53,899 nucleotides of DNA from Acidobacteriota bacterium (GTDB lineage Bacteria > Acidobacteriota > Terriglobia > Acidiferrales > UBA7541). Positions 16,639 to 25,905 of this stretch are shown here, piece by piece (the first letter of the stretch is position 1; each line of letters opens with the position of its first letter). The notes under the pieces were generated by a model, which was not told where the DNA came from, ran no database searches, and was given only the letters and a program-made list of their open reading frames with translations. Location: the NCBI GenBank assembly GCA_003223255.1, contig QHYJ01000040.1:1-53899 (forward strand), given 5' to 3'. The position numbers and the translations under genes are program-made.

Positions 16639-19209
16639 ATGCGCACGATTGTTGCCGCGTTCGCGCTACTGGCCGCGAACCACTTTGGGACAGCGCCGCC
16701 AGAGGGCATTCCGCGTGATCTGGCGCGTCAACGCGCCGCCGAGATTTCAGACCTGCGTTATCACCTCCGCTTCACGCTGACGCCGCACGCTTCGTCCGTT
16801 TCCGGGCATGAGGAACTTCAGTTTCACGCCGGTTCTTCGCAGGCGATGCTGCTCGACTTCCGGGAAGGAACCGCGACCAACCTGATTGTCAACGGCGTAG
16901 CGTTTCCACCAACCATCGGCAACGGCCACATCGAGTTGCCGGCAAGCGCGATTCACGCGGGTGAGAACGTCCTAAGTGTAGATTTCACTGCTCCGGTAGC
17001 TGCGGCGGGAAAAGCTATCACGCGCTTTGAAGACAAAGACGACAACACCGAGTACCTCTACACGCTCTTTGTTCCCATGGATGCGGAGATGGCTTTTCCT
17101 TGCTTCGACCAGCCGGATTTGAAAGGGCGCTTTCATCTCGAAGTGACTGCTCCGGAAAGCTGGACAGTGGTCTCCAATACGGCCATGGAATCCCAATCGC
17201 AGGCTGGTTCCGGCCAGCGCCTTACCGTTTTCGAAGAAACCCGGCCCGTCAGCACTTATCTCTTCGCTTTTGCCGCGGGCCCCTTCCGCAAAGTGCATGA
17301 AACGCCGGGCCTGCCCGGACTGTATGTGCGCCAGTCAAAGTTCCAAAAGGCTGGAGAAGAAGCGTCACAAGTGCAGCAAATCGCGGCGCAAGGGATCGCT
17401 TATCTTTCCAGCTTTTTTGCTCAGCCTTTCCCGTTTCCCAAATATGACATGGTGCTGATTCCCGGCTTTGCGTATGGAGGCATGGAACACGCCGGAGCAA
17501 CTTTTCTGCGCGAGGAATCGGTTCTCTTTCGCGTGGCGCCGACGCACAGCGACCACCTCAATCGCGACATTCTTGTGCTCCATGAGCTGACGCACCAATG
17601 GTTTGGCGATTTCACCACCATGCGCTGGTTTGACGACCTCTGGCTCAAAGAGGGCTTCGCGCAGTACATGGCATATCAGGCGCTAGCCTCGATCAGGCCC
17701 GGCGAAAACATCTGGAAGCGTTTCTACCAGTCCATCAAACCCGCCGCTTATGCCATCGACTCCACAAGAGGCGCGACGCCGATCTATCAGGACATTGCCA
17801 ACTTGAAAGACGCGAAATCTGCATACGGGGCGATCGTCTACTCCAAAGCTCCGGGAGTCATCAAGCAGCTCGCATTTGTGCTGGGTGAAGAAAAGTTTCG
17901 CGACGGCCTACGCGTTTATCTGCAGGAGCATACGTATGCGAATGCGGAGTGGAGCGACCTGGTGAGGGCGTTCGAGCATGTTTCGGAAAAGCCGCTTCAA
18001 GATTGGGCAGCGATGTGGATTCGTCACCGCGGCATGCCGCAAGTCGATGTGGCCTGGTCCTGCGACCGCCAAAACCACATTGACCACTTTTCGTTGACGC
18101 AACAGGATGTTCTCAGCGAAGGCGGTGTTTGGCCGGTGGCGATGGAAATTTTGCTTGCGTATGCCGACCGCGCTCCAGTTCCTTTGCGCGCCGAACTTAA
18201 CACGCCAAGGGCCGAGTTGCAGGAAGCGATGGCGAAGCCCTGTCCGCAATTTATATTTCTCAACGATCAGGATTACGCCTACGGCCGTTTTCTGCTCGAC
18301 GACCGCAGCCGCAAGGCTGTCTTCGGGCAACTTGGCGGAATCTCTGATGTGTTCGAGAGGACTTTGCTTTGGGGATCGCTGTGGGATTCTGTTCGTGAAG
18401 CGGAACTTGCTCCGCGCGAGTTCGTGGAACTTGCGCTGCGCCTGCTGCCTCAGGAGGCGGACGAACAATTGACTCAGAATCTGATCGGCCACGTCACCAC
18501 CGCCTTGCACCGTTACGTCAATCCGAAGGTGAGGGCGGAAATTGTTCCCAGAGCGGAGACGTTGGTCTCTGACCGCATGCTGCATTCGTCCAGTCAGGAT
18601 TTGCGCATCATTTGGTTTCGCGGACTTCGCGCCGTTGCCGAGACCGCCCAGGGACGCGCGCAACTGAAAGACCTTCTCACGGGAAAGCTGGCCGTTCCTG
18701 GTGTAGAGCTTCGTCCGTTGGACCGTTGGACCATCGTCACGGCGCTCATTGCTTTGAATGATCCAGACGCCGAGGCCTTCTTCGCGGCGGAACAGAAGCG
18801 CGACACCACCGGCGACGGCCAGAAGTACGCCTACGCGGCCCAGGCTGCCAGCCCGGAGAGCACCTCCAAGCAACGCTATTTCAGGGAATATCTGCGCATT
18901 TCTGCTCGTCCGGAAGATTGGATCGAGCAGAGTCTGGGACCGTTCAATTCCTGGAATCAGTCCGAGCTCACGCTGCCTTATTTAAAGCTTGCGCTTGAAG
19001 CTCTGCCGCAGATCAAGCGCGAACGGAAAATCTTTTTTCTACTTGGCTGGCTCAACGCGTTTATTGGCGGCCAGCAATCCGCCGAAGCCCAGGCCCAGGT
19101 TCACGAATTCCTGCGTAGGGCGGCGCTGGACAAAGATCTTCGGCTAAAGATTTTGGAAGTGTCCGATGAACTGGATCGCACGGTGAAGGTCCGCCAGCGC
19201 TATCCGTAG
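16639..19209 (+). CDS. M1-family zinc aminopeptidase, secreted
   Basis: The 856-aa protein starts at ATG 16639 with a short hydrophobic segment (RTIVAAFALLAANHFG) that is probably a signal peptide. The catalytic core is complete: G280-G281-M282-E283-H284 in place of the GAMEN exopeptidase motif, H315-E-L-T-H319 as HExxH, and E338 in WLKEGFAQY as the third zinc ligand at the standard spacing of 18 residues. The N-terminal beta-saddle domain (FDQPDLKGRFHLEVTAPESW) and an alpha-helical C-terminal half complete the family layout. It should trim N-terminal residues from peptides in the periplasm or outside the cell. It follows the receptor gene by 237 bases on the same strand. Confidence 0.93.
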   Translation: MRTIVAAFALLAANHFGTAPPEGIPRDLARQRAAEISDLRYHLRFTLTPHASSVSGHEELQFHAGSSQAMLLDFREGTATNLIVNGVAFPPTIGNGHIELPASAIHAGENVLSVDFTAPVAAAGKAITRFEDKDDNTEYLYTLFVPMDAEMAFPCFDQPDLKGRFHLEVTAPESWTVVSNTAMESQSQAGSGQRLTVFEETRPVSTYLFAFAAGPFRKVHETPGLPGLYVRQSKFQKAGEEASQVQQIAAQGIAYLSSFFAQPFPFPKYDMVLIPGFAYGGMEHAGATFLREESVLFRVAPTHSDHLNRDILVLHELTHQWFGDFTTMRWFDDLWLKEGFAQYMAYQALASIRPGENIWKRFYQSIKPAAYAIDSTRGATPIYQDIANLKDAKSAYGAIVYSKAPGVIKQLAFVLGEEKFRDGLRVYLQEHTYANAEWSDLVRAFEHVSEKPLQDWAAMWIRHRGMPQVDVAWSCDRQNHIDHFSLTQQDVLSEGGVWPVAMEILLAYADRAPVPLRAELNTPRAELQEAMAKPCPQFIFLNDQDYAYGRFLLDDRSRKAVFGQLGGISDVFERTLLWGSLWDSVREAELAPREFVELALRLLPQEADEQLTQNLIGHVTTALHRYVNPKVRAEIVPRAETLVSDRMLHSSSQDLRIIWFRGLRAVAETAQGRAQLKDLLTGKLAVPGVELRPLDRWTIVTALIALNDPDAEAFFAAEQKRDTTGDGQKYAYAAQAASPESTSKQRYFREYLRISARPEDWIEQSLGPFNSWNQSELTLPYLKLALEALPQIKRERKIFFLLGWLNAFIGGQQSAEAQAQVHEFLRRAALDKDLRLKILEVSDELDRTVKVRQRYP

Positions 19210-19322
19210 CTTTGCCCTTGGATCAGCCCACCTGGTCCGCTACTAACGTCGTTGATTCCCCTCCTGTCCCCGGGTCGACCCGCATTATTCCTCTGGAGTC
19301 GAAGTCGTGTCCAGCCCGAGGC

Positions 19323-19785
19323 TCAGCCACCTGGCTTCGTTTTGTAAAGCGGGTTCCGGGGCTTGGTCAGCGGTGCCCTCGGGCGCGGAACCCTGTTGCC
19401 CTTTCGCTTTGCGCCCGTCTGCAGGCTTTCCAACTCTCGCAAGGCTTCCAAGAACTGGCGGTTTATCGCAGTCTGGTAGCGCGCCAGCATACTGGTAATG
19501 TCAAGGAAGAAGTTGCGGTGATTTTCACAGAGGGTCTGCTCGCGTTCCACAAGGCCCCGGTATCGCGCATACTCCGTCACGAATTTCTCGATCATTAGCT
19601 CCGCCATCGCGTTTGCCGGCTGAGAGACGGAATACAAATCCGCGCGGAGGGCCTCGATCTGCTCCCACTCTGCCCTGCGCGCCTGAAATGCGGCGCGCGG
19701 TCAAACCGTGCTTGACGGCGTTGAACTTGCTCTTATCCTCGCCTTCTTGTGTTCGGGGGCCGGAGTGTTTTCGCCTCGTTGACAC
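19323..19785 (-). pseudogene. Small conserved acidobacterial hypothetical protein, one-base frameshift
   Basis: From GTG 19785 the first frame reads MSTRRKHSGPRTQEGEDKSK and then FNAVKHGLTARR, a recognisable start of a family of short proteins found in many copies in Acidobacteria and Planctomycetes. Between about 19690 and 19665 the frame slips by one base: the alternative frame reads AEWEQIEALRADLYSVSQPA and continues (MIEKFVTEYARYRGLVEREQ; FLDITSMLARYQTAINRQF) to a basic C-terminus ending at 19323. A single indel therefore separates the two parts. Function is unknown. Confidence 0.7.
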
Positions 19786-19818
19786 AAATTTGGCGTTCCG
19801 CTAGCCTCGCTTTTCGGA

Positions 19819-21078
19819 ATGTTTTCGGACGGTCCAATTCTTATTCGTATTCGATGCGCTGCGGCAATAGCCGCACTCCAGTTCCTGTCTGGTTTTACCG
19901 GCGTGCCCACCATTGCGCAAGAGAGCCGCGTTGAAACGAACATGCGCCTCGGCGCCGAGGCCATGCGCCGTGGCAAGGCGGACGAAGCCGAAAAATACTT
20001 CCGCGAAGTCACCGAGTTGGCGCCGCAGCTGGCGGACGGCTACTTGGACATGGGCTTGGCCCAGCTGAAGCAAGGCAAGCTCGCCGAGGCCGTCGCATCG
20101 CTGCAAGTGGCGCTGCAAAGAAATCCCAAGGCTAGCGGCGCGCAAATGTTCCTTGGCATTGCCTACTATCAAATGAACCATTTCGAGCAAGCTCGCGATG
20201 CCCTGCAGCAGGAGATTGCAGTGAATCCCGAGAATCCCGAAGCGCTTATGTGGCTTGGGATCACCGAATTGGCGGCGGGAAACCCGGGAGAGGCCGTGGT
20301 CCCGCTGGACAAGGCGGCGGAGCTTTCTCCAAAGGACATCAACATTCTCGACTACCGCGGCCGCGCTCATCTCCTGGTCTCGAAGGATAGTTATGCACGA
20401 ATGTATGCGCTGGATCCGAACTCCTGGCGCATGCACCGGTTAAGCGCGCAAATCTACTCCGAATCCAATCAACACAAAGAGGCGATTCGTGAGTACGAAG
20501 CTGCCATCAAGCTCGCGCCAAAGCAAGCGGACCTTTACGAAGAGCTGGGCGACCAGTACCGCAAAGACGGCTCCCTGGACCTGTCCGTGGCCGCATACAA
20601 AAATGAGTTGCAGCTGACTCCGCGTAACGCCATCGCCTTGTACGACCTGGGCAGCGTTCTCGTTGACCAAGGAAAGGCCCAGGATGGAGTTCCGCTTCTG
20701 AAAGAGGCCGTCAAAGTCTTTGGCAAGCCGAGCGTCGCCGATTATTACCTTGGACGCGGCTTAGCGGACCTGGGTTTGTACTCGGAGGCCGCCGATCATC
20801 TGGAAAGAGCGGCGGCGTCTGCGCCGGACGGTGAAGTTGTGCGGCGCGCCTATTACAAGCTGTCGCAGGTTTATCACAAGTTGCAGCGTCCCGCGGACGC
20901 GCGCAATGCGCTTGCGCGCTATCAGAAGTTACAGGAGCAGAAAGACAAACAAGGAGGCCAACAACTGGAGGATTGGAAAAAGATGAACGCCGGCGCCGCT
21001 GCGGCAGCGGCGGGTCTTTCGCAAGACAACCCCTCTGCGCCACGCAAACCTTCCGCGCCTGAGAAACCGGAGAAATAA
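19819..21078 (+). CDS. Exported TPR-repeat protein
   Basis: The 419-aa protein begins with a signal-like segment (cleavage near PTIAQ-E), followed by about nine TPR units from residue 40 to 375, for example ADEAEKYFREVTELAPQLAD, HFEQARDALQQEIAVNPENP, HKEAIREYEAAIKLAPKQAD and LDLSVAAYKNELQLTPRNAI. A Gln/Lys-rich helix and an Ala/Pro-rich low-complexity tail (APRKPSAPEKPEK) end it. TPR superhelices are protein-binding scaffolds; the partner is unknown. The gene converges on the minus-strand TPR gene, with only 22 bases between the stops. No good ribosome site was found at 19819. Confidence 0.85.
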   Translation: MFSDGPILIRIRCAAAIAALQFLSGFTGVPTIAQESRVETNMRLGAEAMRRGKADEAEKYFREVTELAPQLADGYLDMGLAQLKQGKLAEAVASLQVALQRNPKASGAQMFLGIAYYQMNHFEQARDALQQEIAVNPENPEALMWLGITELAAGNPGEAVVPLDKAAELSPKDINILDYRGRAHLLVSKDSYARMYALDPNSWRMHRLSAQIYSESNQHKEAIREYEAAIKLAPKQADLYEELGDQYRKDGSLDLSVAAYKNELQLTPRNAIALYDLGSVLVDQGKAQDGVPLLKEAVKVFGKPSVADYYLGRGLADLGLYSEAADHLERAAASAPDGEVVRRAYYKLSQVYHKLQRPADARNALARYQKLQEQKDKQGGQQLEDWKKMNAGAAAAAAGLSQDNPSAPRKPSAPEKPEK

Positions 21079-21100
21079 TTTGTACGCGCGCGACGGCCGG

Positions 21101-22045
21101 TCAATGCGACGGAGCATCGGAGAGCATATACCCGCGGTGCCCTTGATTCTCCTTTTCAGCAAGGCTTTTCGCCAGCGCAAGTTCCTTCTCTGACTCCTCT
21201 CGTCGGCCCAGTCGCGCAAGTGCCATCGAAAAGTAAAGATGCGCGGAAGAATATTCCGGCGCGTTCTCCACCGCCGATTTAAGCCACTTTTCTGCCACCG
21301 CGTAATCTTTCTGGCGGTACGCGATCATGCCCATTCCCGTCAAAGCCCCGCCGTGTTTGGGATTACGCTCGAGCACTTTCTGGAATAGGGCCGCGGCCTG
21401 TTCGTTCCGCAGTGCGTCCAACTCGACGCTCCCTAATTCGTAATAAGACTCCGTTTGCTGCGGCTGCAATTTGATGGAGCGCTGAAGTTCCGCTCGCGCT
21501 TCCTCGTTGCGCGCAATCATGTGCAGCAGCTTGCCCAGACCATAATGCGCCGATGCATCTCCTGGCTTCAGCTTGAGGTATTCGCGCAGGTGCGCTTCGG
21601 CTTGCGGCATCTTCTGTTCGTCCAGTTCGACGTGGCCCAAAGCATAAATGGTCTTTGCATCTCTCGGGCGAGCTGCCAGCGCCTGGTTCAGCGCTTCCTC
21701 CGCGTCCTTATAAAGATGCATTCCATCGGCCTGCACCCCGAAATCGAAGAGCAGCTCCGGATCATCGGGAACATATTTACGCGCCCGCACCAGATAAACC
21801 ATCGCGCCATCATTATCTCCTGCGCGTTTCGCCTCGAGTGCGGCGGCGATCGCCGATTTCACTTCTCCAACGCGCGCTTCCGCATTGTGCGGGTCCGTCC
21901 GCAAAACGGCCTCAAAGGATTTCATCGCTTCCTCATGAGCGGCAGATTCCTTGGCGGATTGATTGGGGGCCTTCTGCGCGCGCCAAGGTGTCAACGTGGC
22001 TTGGCTAGCGATGACCAAAGTCATAAAGTTGCGCCAGCGCCTCAT
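21101..22045 (-). CDS. TPR-repeat protein downstream of a TonB-dependent receptor
   Basis: The 314-aa protein contains TPR units from about residue 35 onward (AAHEEAMKSFEAVLRTDPHN, YKDAEEALNQALAARPRDAK, PQAEAHLREYLKLKPGDASA, YAVAEKWLKSAVENAPEYSS). The N-terminus (FMTLVIASQATLTP) may be a weak signal or anchor; the real start could lie at an internal Met. It begins 92 bases after the stop of the receptor gene on the same strand, so it probably belongs to the same transcript (GH51, receptor, TPR). A scaffold or lipoprotein-like accessory role in uptake is inference. Confidence 0.8.
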   Translation of the reverse strand: MRRWRNFMTLVIASQATLTPWRAQKAPNQSAKESAAHEEAMKSFEAVLRTDPHNAEARVGEVKSAIAAALEAKRAGDNDGAMVYLVRARKYVPDDPELLFDFGVQADGMHLYKDAEEALNQALAARPRDAKTIYALGHVELDEQKMPQAEAHLREYLKLKPGDASAHYGLGKLLHMIARNEEARAELQRSIKLQPQQTESYYELGSVELDALRNEQAAALFQKVLERNPKHGGALTGMGMIAYRQKDYAVAEKWLKSAVENAPEYSSAHLYFSMALARLGRREESEKELALAKSLAEKENQGHRGYMLSDAPSH

Positions 22046-22137
22046 AAGGATGGAGAAGCAGCAGGAATGACTTTACCTCAGTCACCCCTGATGTCAGCTT
22101 TACCGCAGTTGGGCTCAGCTTTCCAGCCCGTTTTCGT

Positions 22138-25100
22138 TTAGAACGTGAATCGTCCGAGGATTTGCACGTTGCGCGGAGTGTCGATCGTGTAGGTAGGACG
22201 CCCAAAATTCGTGCCGTCATTTGGCGCCGTATCGGGAATGCCAAACACGTGGCGATTGAAGGCGTTCAGGAGCTCAAACCGCAGCGAAAACGTCAGGCGC
22301 TCACGGATCGGCACACTCTTCGTGAAGCTGAAGTCCTCATTGTAATAAGCCCAGTTGCGTATTTCTCCAGTCACGCGAGGGATATTGCCAAACACAAAAG
22401 GACCGCCGTTGCGGATTGCGTCTACGTTCAGATCCGTGAATGCGTTTCGGTTGAACATGACGTCCCCATTGCCCAAATTGAGGTGGCCGCTGGCGTACGC
22501 CGCGCTCTTGAGGCTTTGTCCCGCCACACGAGTGAAGTAGATACAGTTATCCCACCCGGGAATGCCAATCGCGCAGCCGAAGGAAATGGGTTCGCCCGAC
22601 ATATAGCGCTGCACTGCTCCTATGTCCCAGCCGCCCAGCACCCGGCTTAGCAGGCCATTGTTGAGCCGCTTCCTTCCGGAACCGAAGGGCAGTTGGTAGA
22701 TCCAACTAAGAACGAACGTTTGGGGGATGTCTTGAATGCTCAGCGCCTTCTCGTGATGCAAGTTCGAGGGGTCCTGCTCTTGACCGACTCCGCCATTGAT
22801 GAACGGAAGCGCGCTGTCGGCGTCCGTCAGGGTTTTTTCCCAGGTGTACGACGCCTGAAGATTCAAGCCGCTCCGGAAGCGCCGGTTCAGTGAAACCAGC
22901 AGCGCCTCATAGCTTGACATGCCCACATTCTGAAGACAGCAGTCCGTAGCGATGAAGCCATACTGCGGGAACGGGCGAAGCGCCTGCTCCACGTGGACAT
23001 TGGGACCCCACAATGTTGTAAAACCTGGAAACGGAGGCGTAACCCCGGCCGTATTGTTGGTAACAAGCTTTGTGAGTTGGTCGCCAAGTGAAAAATCGCT
23101 TTTCGGTATGTTGTTGATATTCTGAACGCCGGAGCGCAGGTTTTGCACGTGGTTGCCGAGATATCCCACGCTCAAGATGAGATCGCTCGCCAGTTCGTGC
23201 TGCACCTGCAAGGTCCATTCATCGACCATCGCTGGGCGGCCTTGATCTTTCCCGATGTACGAGCCTCCCACAAATGTGCCGTTAAAGATGCCAGGATCAA
23301 GATCCGGGGGCGGTGCGAATGCCGGGAAGCCGCTGTCGAGGTTGAAAGAAGGCGAAAAATTATCCGGACTTGGTTCCGACGGATTGGCCACGTAGCCCGT
23401 GTTCATGGCCCCTCCAAAATCCGCATACTGGAGCGGCCCGTAGAAGATGGCGAACCCGCCGCGGACAACGGTTTTGCCATGCAGTCTTTCCGGCGAATAC
23501 GCAAAGCCAATCCGCGGCGCGACATCTTTCCGCCAGGTGTCTGCCCAGGCCGTGTTGCAAATGTCGCAGTGCGAGCCAAAAACCAGGGCCCCGGGAATGC
23601 CGAACTGGGGGTCTATTGCTGTCAGGCTGAAGTTGGAAGTCTGGTCACGCGCTTCGCGCCGTGGCACGTCCACGTCGTAACGGATGCCCAGGTTCAGCGT
23701 CAAAGTGTGCGTGACTTTGAAGTCGTCTTGGGCGAAACCGGCCACATAATGCGAAGTCCAGCGCGGCTGCGACGTCACGATTCGCTGCCCGGCGCCGCAC
23801 GGGTCACCTAGTAAAAAGCTCGCGAAGCCATTGCCGCCCAGGGCCGTTTCTGTGGGGTCCGACGTTGTCTGCGCGCGGCAAAAGTTAAACGTCGGGCTGT
23901 TTCCGTTGATCGGCGAGTACTGCTGCCATCGGTAATCAAAGCCAAACTTCATGCTGTGTTTGCCGTGTTCCCAAGCTACGCTCTCGTAGAAGCGCAAGCC
24001 GTTATCCACGTTGTCGTCGTTCTGCGGCGGGTTTCCCAGGTTGTCAATCTGTTCTCCCACGGTGATCTGCGGAAAGTTCAGGGAATTTACGTTGCCAATG
24101 CCCAGCTTCTGCGACCAATTGACTCCCGCGAAAATAGCCTGAGCATAGTTTTTACTATTACTGCGGTTGGACCCAATGACCAGGTGATTGAGCAGCGTGG
24201 GGGTGAAAAAATAGTCCCAACCCAGGCGGAAAAAATGTGTCGTAAAATCCTGTTTCCAAGTCCTCGGATCAACCGGGTCTGGAAGGATGGGATTTCCCCC
24301 CGAAGTCCGACTGTTCTCGCGGGAGTTATAAGAGCCGAAGAATTTGCTTTTTTCCGAAAAGCTGTGGTCGATGCGGATGGTGGTCGCTGTGTTGGTTATG
24401 GGGATGGTGCTCGAAAACAAGAAATTGCTGAACTGAGCTGTCTTGTCGGTTGGCTCTGGCCAGAAGGGAAGCAAGTTCTTGGCGACAGCGCGGAAACGAC
24501 TGGGATCGATCTTGTTGCCCGGAAACTGCGTTCGGCAGAGAACGCCATTCACGATTCTCGTGGTAGCAGGATCGAAGATTTCTCCTTGATAGACCGGCGT
24601 GCCGTCGCAAGGATTTGTGCCAATGCGATTGCCCGTATTGAAAATGGCAGGCGATGAAAAATCCCCGTTGCGCATAGCGTCCGTAGGGACAGTGGACGGG
24701 TTTGTGGCTCCCAACTTATAGCCAAGCTGCTCCCAGGAAAAAAAGAAAAACGTCTTATCATGGCCGTTGTAAACCCTGGGAATCCAGACCGGTCCTCCAA
24801 GCGTTCCACCGTAATCGTTCTTCTTATCGACAGGCCGCGCATTTGTGGCCGCGCATGCTGCATTGCCCGCCGCGCACTGCGAACCGTTGAAATTGTTGAA
24901 CCAGGTGTTCGCGTCCAGATCTTCATTGCGGAAGATTTCGTAGGCGGTACCGTGAAAAGTGTTGGTTCCCGACTTTGTGACGAAGTTTTCGATGCCGCCC
25001 GTGGTTCGGCCGTATTCCGCGGCTGGCAGCGCGTCGGTAATCTTGAACTCTTGGATCGCTTCCACCGAAGGAGCTTCTTCGTCGAACGAAGACCCATTTT

Positions 25101-25719
25101 CACTGCGCGTCTGGCTTGCTCCGTCGATCAGCACTTCATTGGCAAAATTCTGGCCTCCCGCGATTTTCGAAATAAAAATCCCATTGTTGCTATTGGCCGT
25201 GCCGGGGCCCGTTGTTCCCGGCAGCAAAAACTCAAAGGCCTCCACCGCGCGCAAGGCCCCAACGCCTCCCAGGGGAAGGGGCAATTCGATGACTTGCCTG
25301 CTGGATACGACTCCCCCCACATCGGACGACTCAGCCTCCACATGAGGGGCTCCGGCATTTACCGTGACGCTCTCCGTTTGCGTCCCTACTTGCAGCGTAA
25401 TATTCAGCGCGCTGACGTTTTGGATTTGCACCACCACCCCGGTCAGCACCGCGCTCTTGAATCCCGGAGCCGTTGCCGTGACGTCGTACGTGCCCAGCGG
25501 CAGCTCTGGGAACCGGTACACGCCCGCGCTCGTCGACACGGTTGTCGTGGCCACACCCGTGTCGTGGTTCTTCGCTGTAACGGTGGCTCCCGCGATGACC
25601 GCTCCACTGGGGTCGGTGACCGTTCCCGCGAGCACGCCGCGTACCGACTGCGCCGTGAGAACCACGGGCACACATAGAAAAACACACAGGAAGGAGAGTA
25701 ATCGATAAACCAGTCGCAT
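22138..25719 (-). CDS. Oar-like TonB-dependent outer-membrane receptor
   Basis: The 1193-aa protein is read from ATG 25719, which has GGAG seven bases upstream and is followed by a clear signal peptide (RLVYRLLSFLCVFLCVPVVL, cleavage near LTAQ-S); the frame runs back to 25878 but those residues precede a proper signal. Next come the carboxypeptidase-regulatory-like domain (RGVLAGTVTDPSGAVIAGAT; YRFPELPLGTYDVTA), a plug-like region (SSRQVIELPLPLGG; VLIDGASQTRSENGSSF) and a long barrel that ends in the aromatic strand NVQILGRFTF. Unlike the receptor at 12.8 kb it is intact. It sits 186 bases downstream of the GH51 gene, so import of arabinose-containing oligosaccharides is a reasonable but unproven guess. 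Confidence 0.93.
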   Translation of the reverse strand: MRLVYRLLSFLCVFLCVPVVLTAQSVRGVLAGTVTDPSGAVIAGATVTAKNHDTGVATTTVSTSAGVYRFPELPLGTYDVTATAPGFKSAVLTGVVVQIQNVSALNITLQVGTQTESVTVNAGAPHVEAESSDVGGVVSSRQVIELPLPLGGVGALRAVEAFEFLLPGTTGPGTANSNNGIFISKIAGGQNFANEVLIDGASQTRSENGSSFDEEAPSVEAIQEFKITDALPAAEYGRTTGGIENFVTKSGTNTFHGTAYEIFRNEDLDANTWFNNFNGSQCAAGNAACAATNARPVDKKNDYGGTLGGPVWIPRVYNGHDKTFFFFSWEQLGYKLGATNPSTVPTDAMRNGDFSSPAIFNTGNRIGTNPCDGTPVYQGEIFDPATTRIVNGVLCRTQFPGNKIDPSRFRAVAKNLLPFWPEPTDKTAQFSNFLFSSTIPITNTATTIRIDHSFSEKSKFFGSYNSRENSRTSGGNPILPDPVDPRTWKQDFTTHFFRLGWDYFFTPTLLNHLVIGSNRSNSKNYAQAIFAGVNWSQKLGIGNVNSLNFPQITVGEQIDNLGNPPQNDDNVDNGLRFYESVAWEHGKHSMKFGFDYRWQQYSPINGNSPTFNFCRAQTTSDPTETALGGNGFASFLLGDPCGAGQRIVTSQPRWTSHYVAGFAQDDFKVTHTLTLNLGIRYDVDVPRREARDQTSNFSLTAIDPQFGIPGALVFGSHCDICNTAWADTWRKDVAPRIGFAYSPERLHGKTVVRGGFAIFYGPLQYADFGGAMNTGYVANPSEPSPDNFSPSFNLDSGFPAFAPPPDLDPGIFNGTFVGGSYIGKDQGRPAMVDEWTLQVQHELASDLILSVGYLGNHVQNLRSGVQNINNIPKSDFSLGDQLTKLVTNNTAGVTPPFPGFTTLWGPNVHVEQALRPFPQYGFIATDCCLQNVGMSSYEALLVSLNRRFRSGLNLQASYTWEKTLTDADSALPFINGGVGQEQDPSNLHHEKALSIQDIPQTFVLSWIYQLPFGSGRKRLNNGLLSRVLGGWDIGAVQRYMSGEPISFGCAIGIPGWDNCIYFTRVAGQSLKSAAYASGHLNLGNGDVMFNRNAFTDLNVDAIRNGGPFVFGNIPRVTGEIRNWAYYNEDFSFTKSVPIRERLTFSLRFELLNAFNRHVFGIPDTAPNDGTNFGRPTYTIDTPRNVQILGRFTF

Positions 25720-25905
25720 TTTTCCACTCCAGGCCAGAAGGAAGTGGCCCTCGGTTTTGCTCAGCCAGGCTTGCGGAACATCACCCAATACTTGCGACAC
25801 GCAGGAGGCACGGGCATCCGACGGGGCCGCCGCACGGACGCAGAGCGATATTGAAAGCGCTGCCACTCCGACGGTCAATCCGGTGATTACCGGATAGCGC
25901 TGTGC

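Noticed and set aside
17908-18873. Minus-strand frame of 321 codons
   Set aside because: It is antisense to the M1 aminopeptidase coding sequence and not protein-like.
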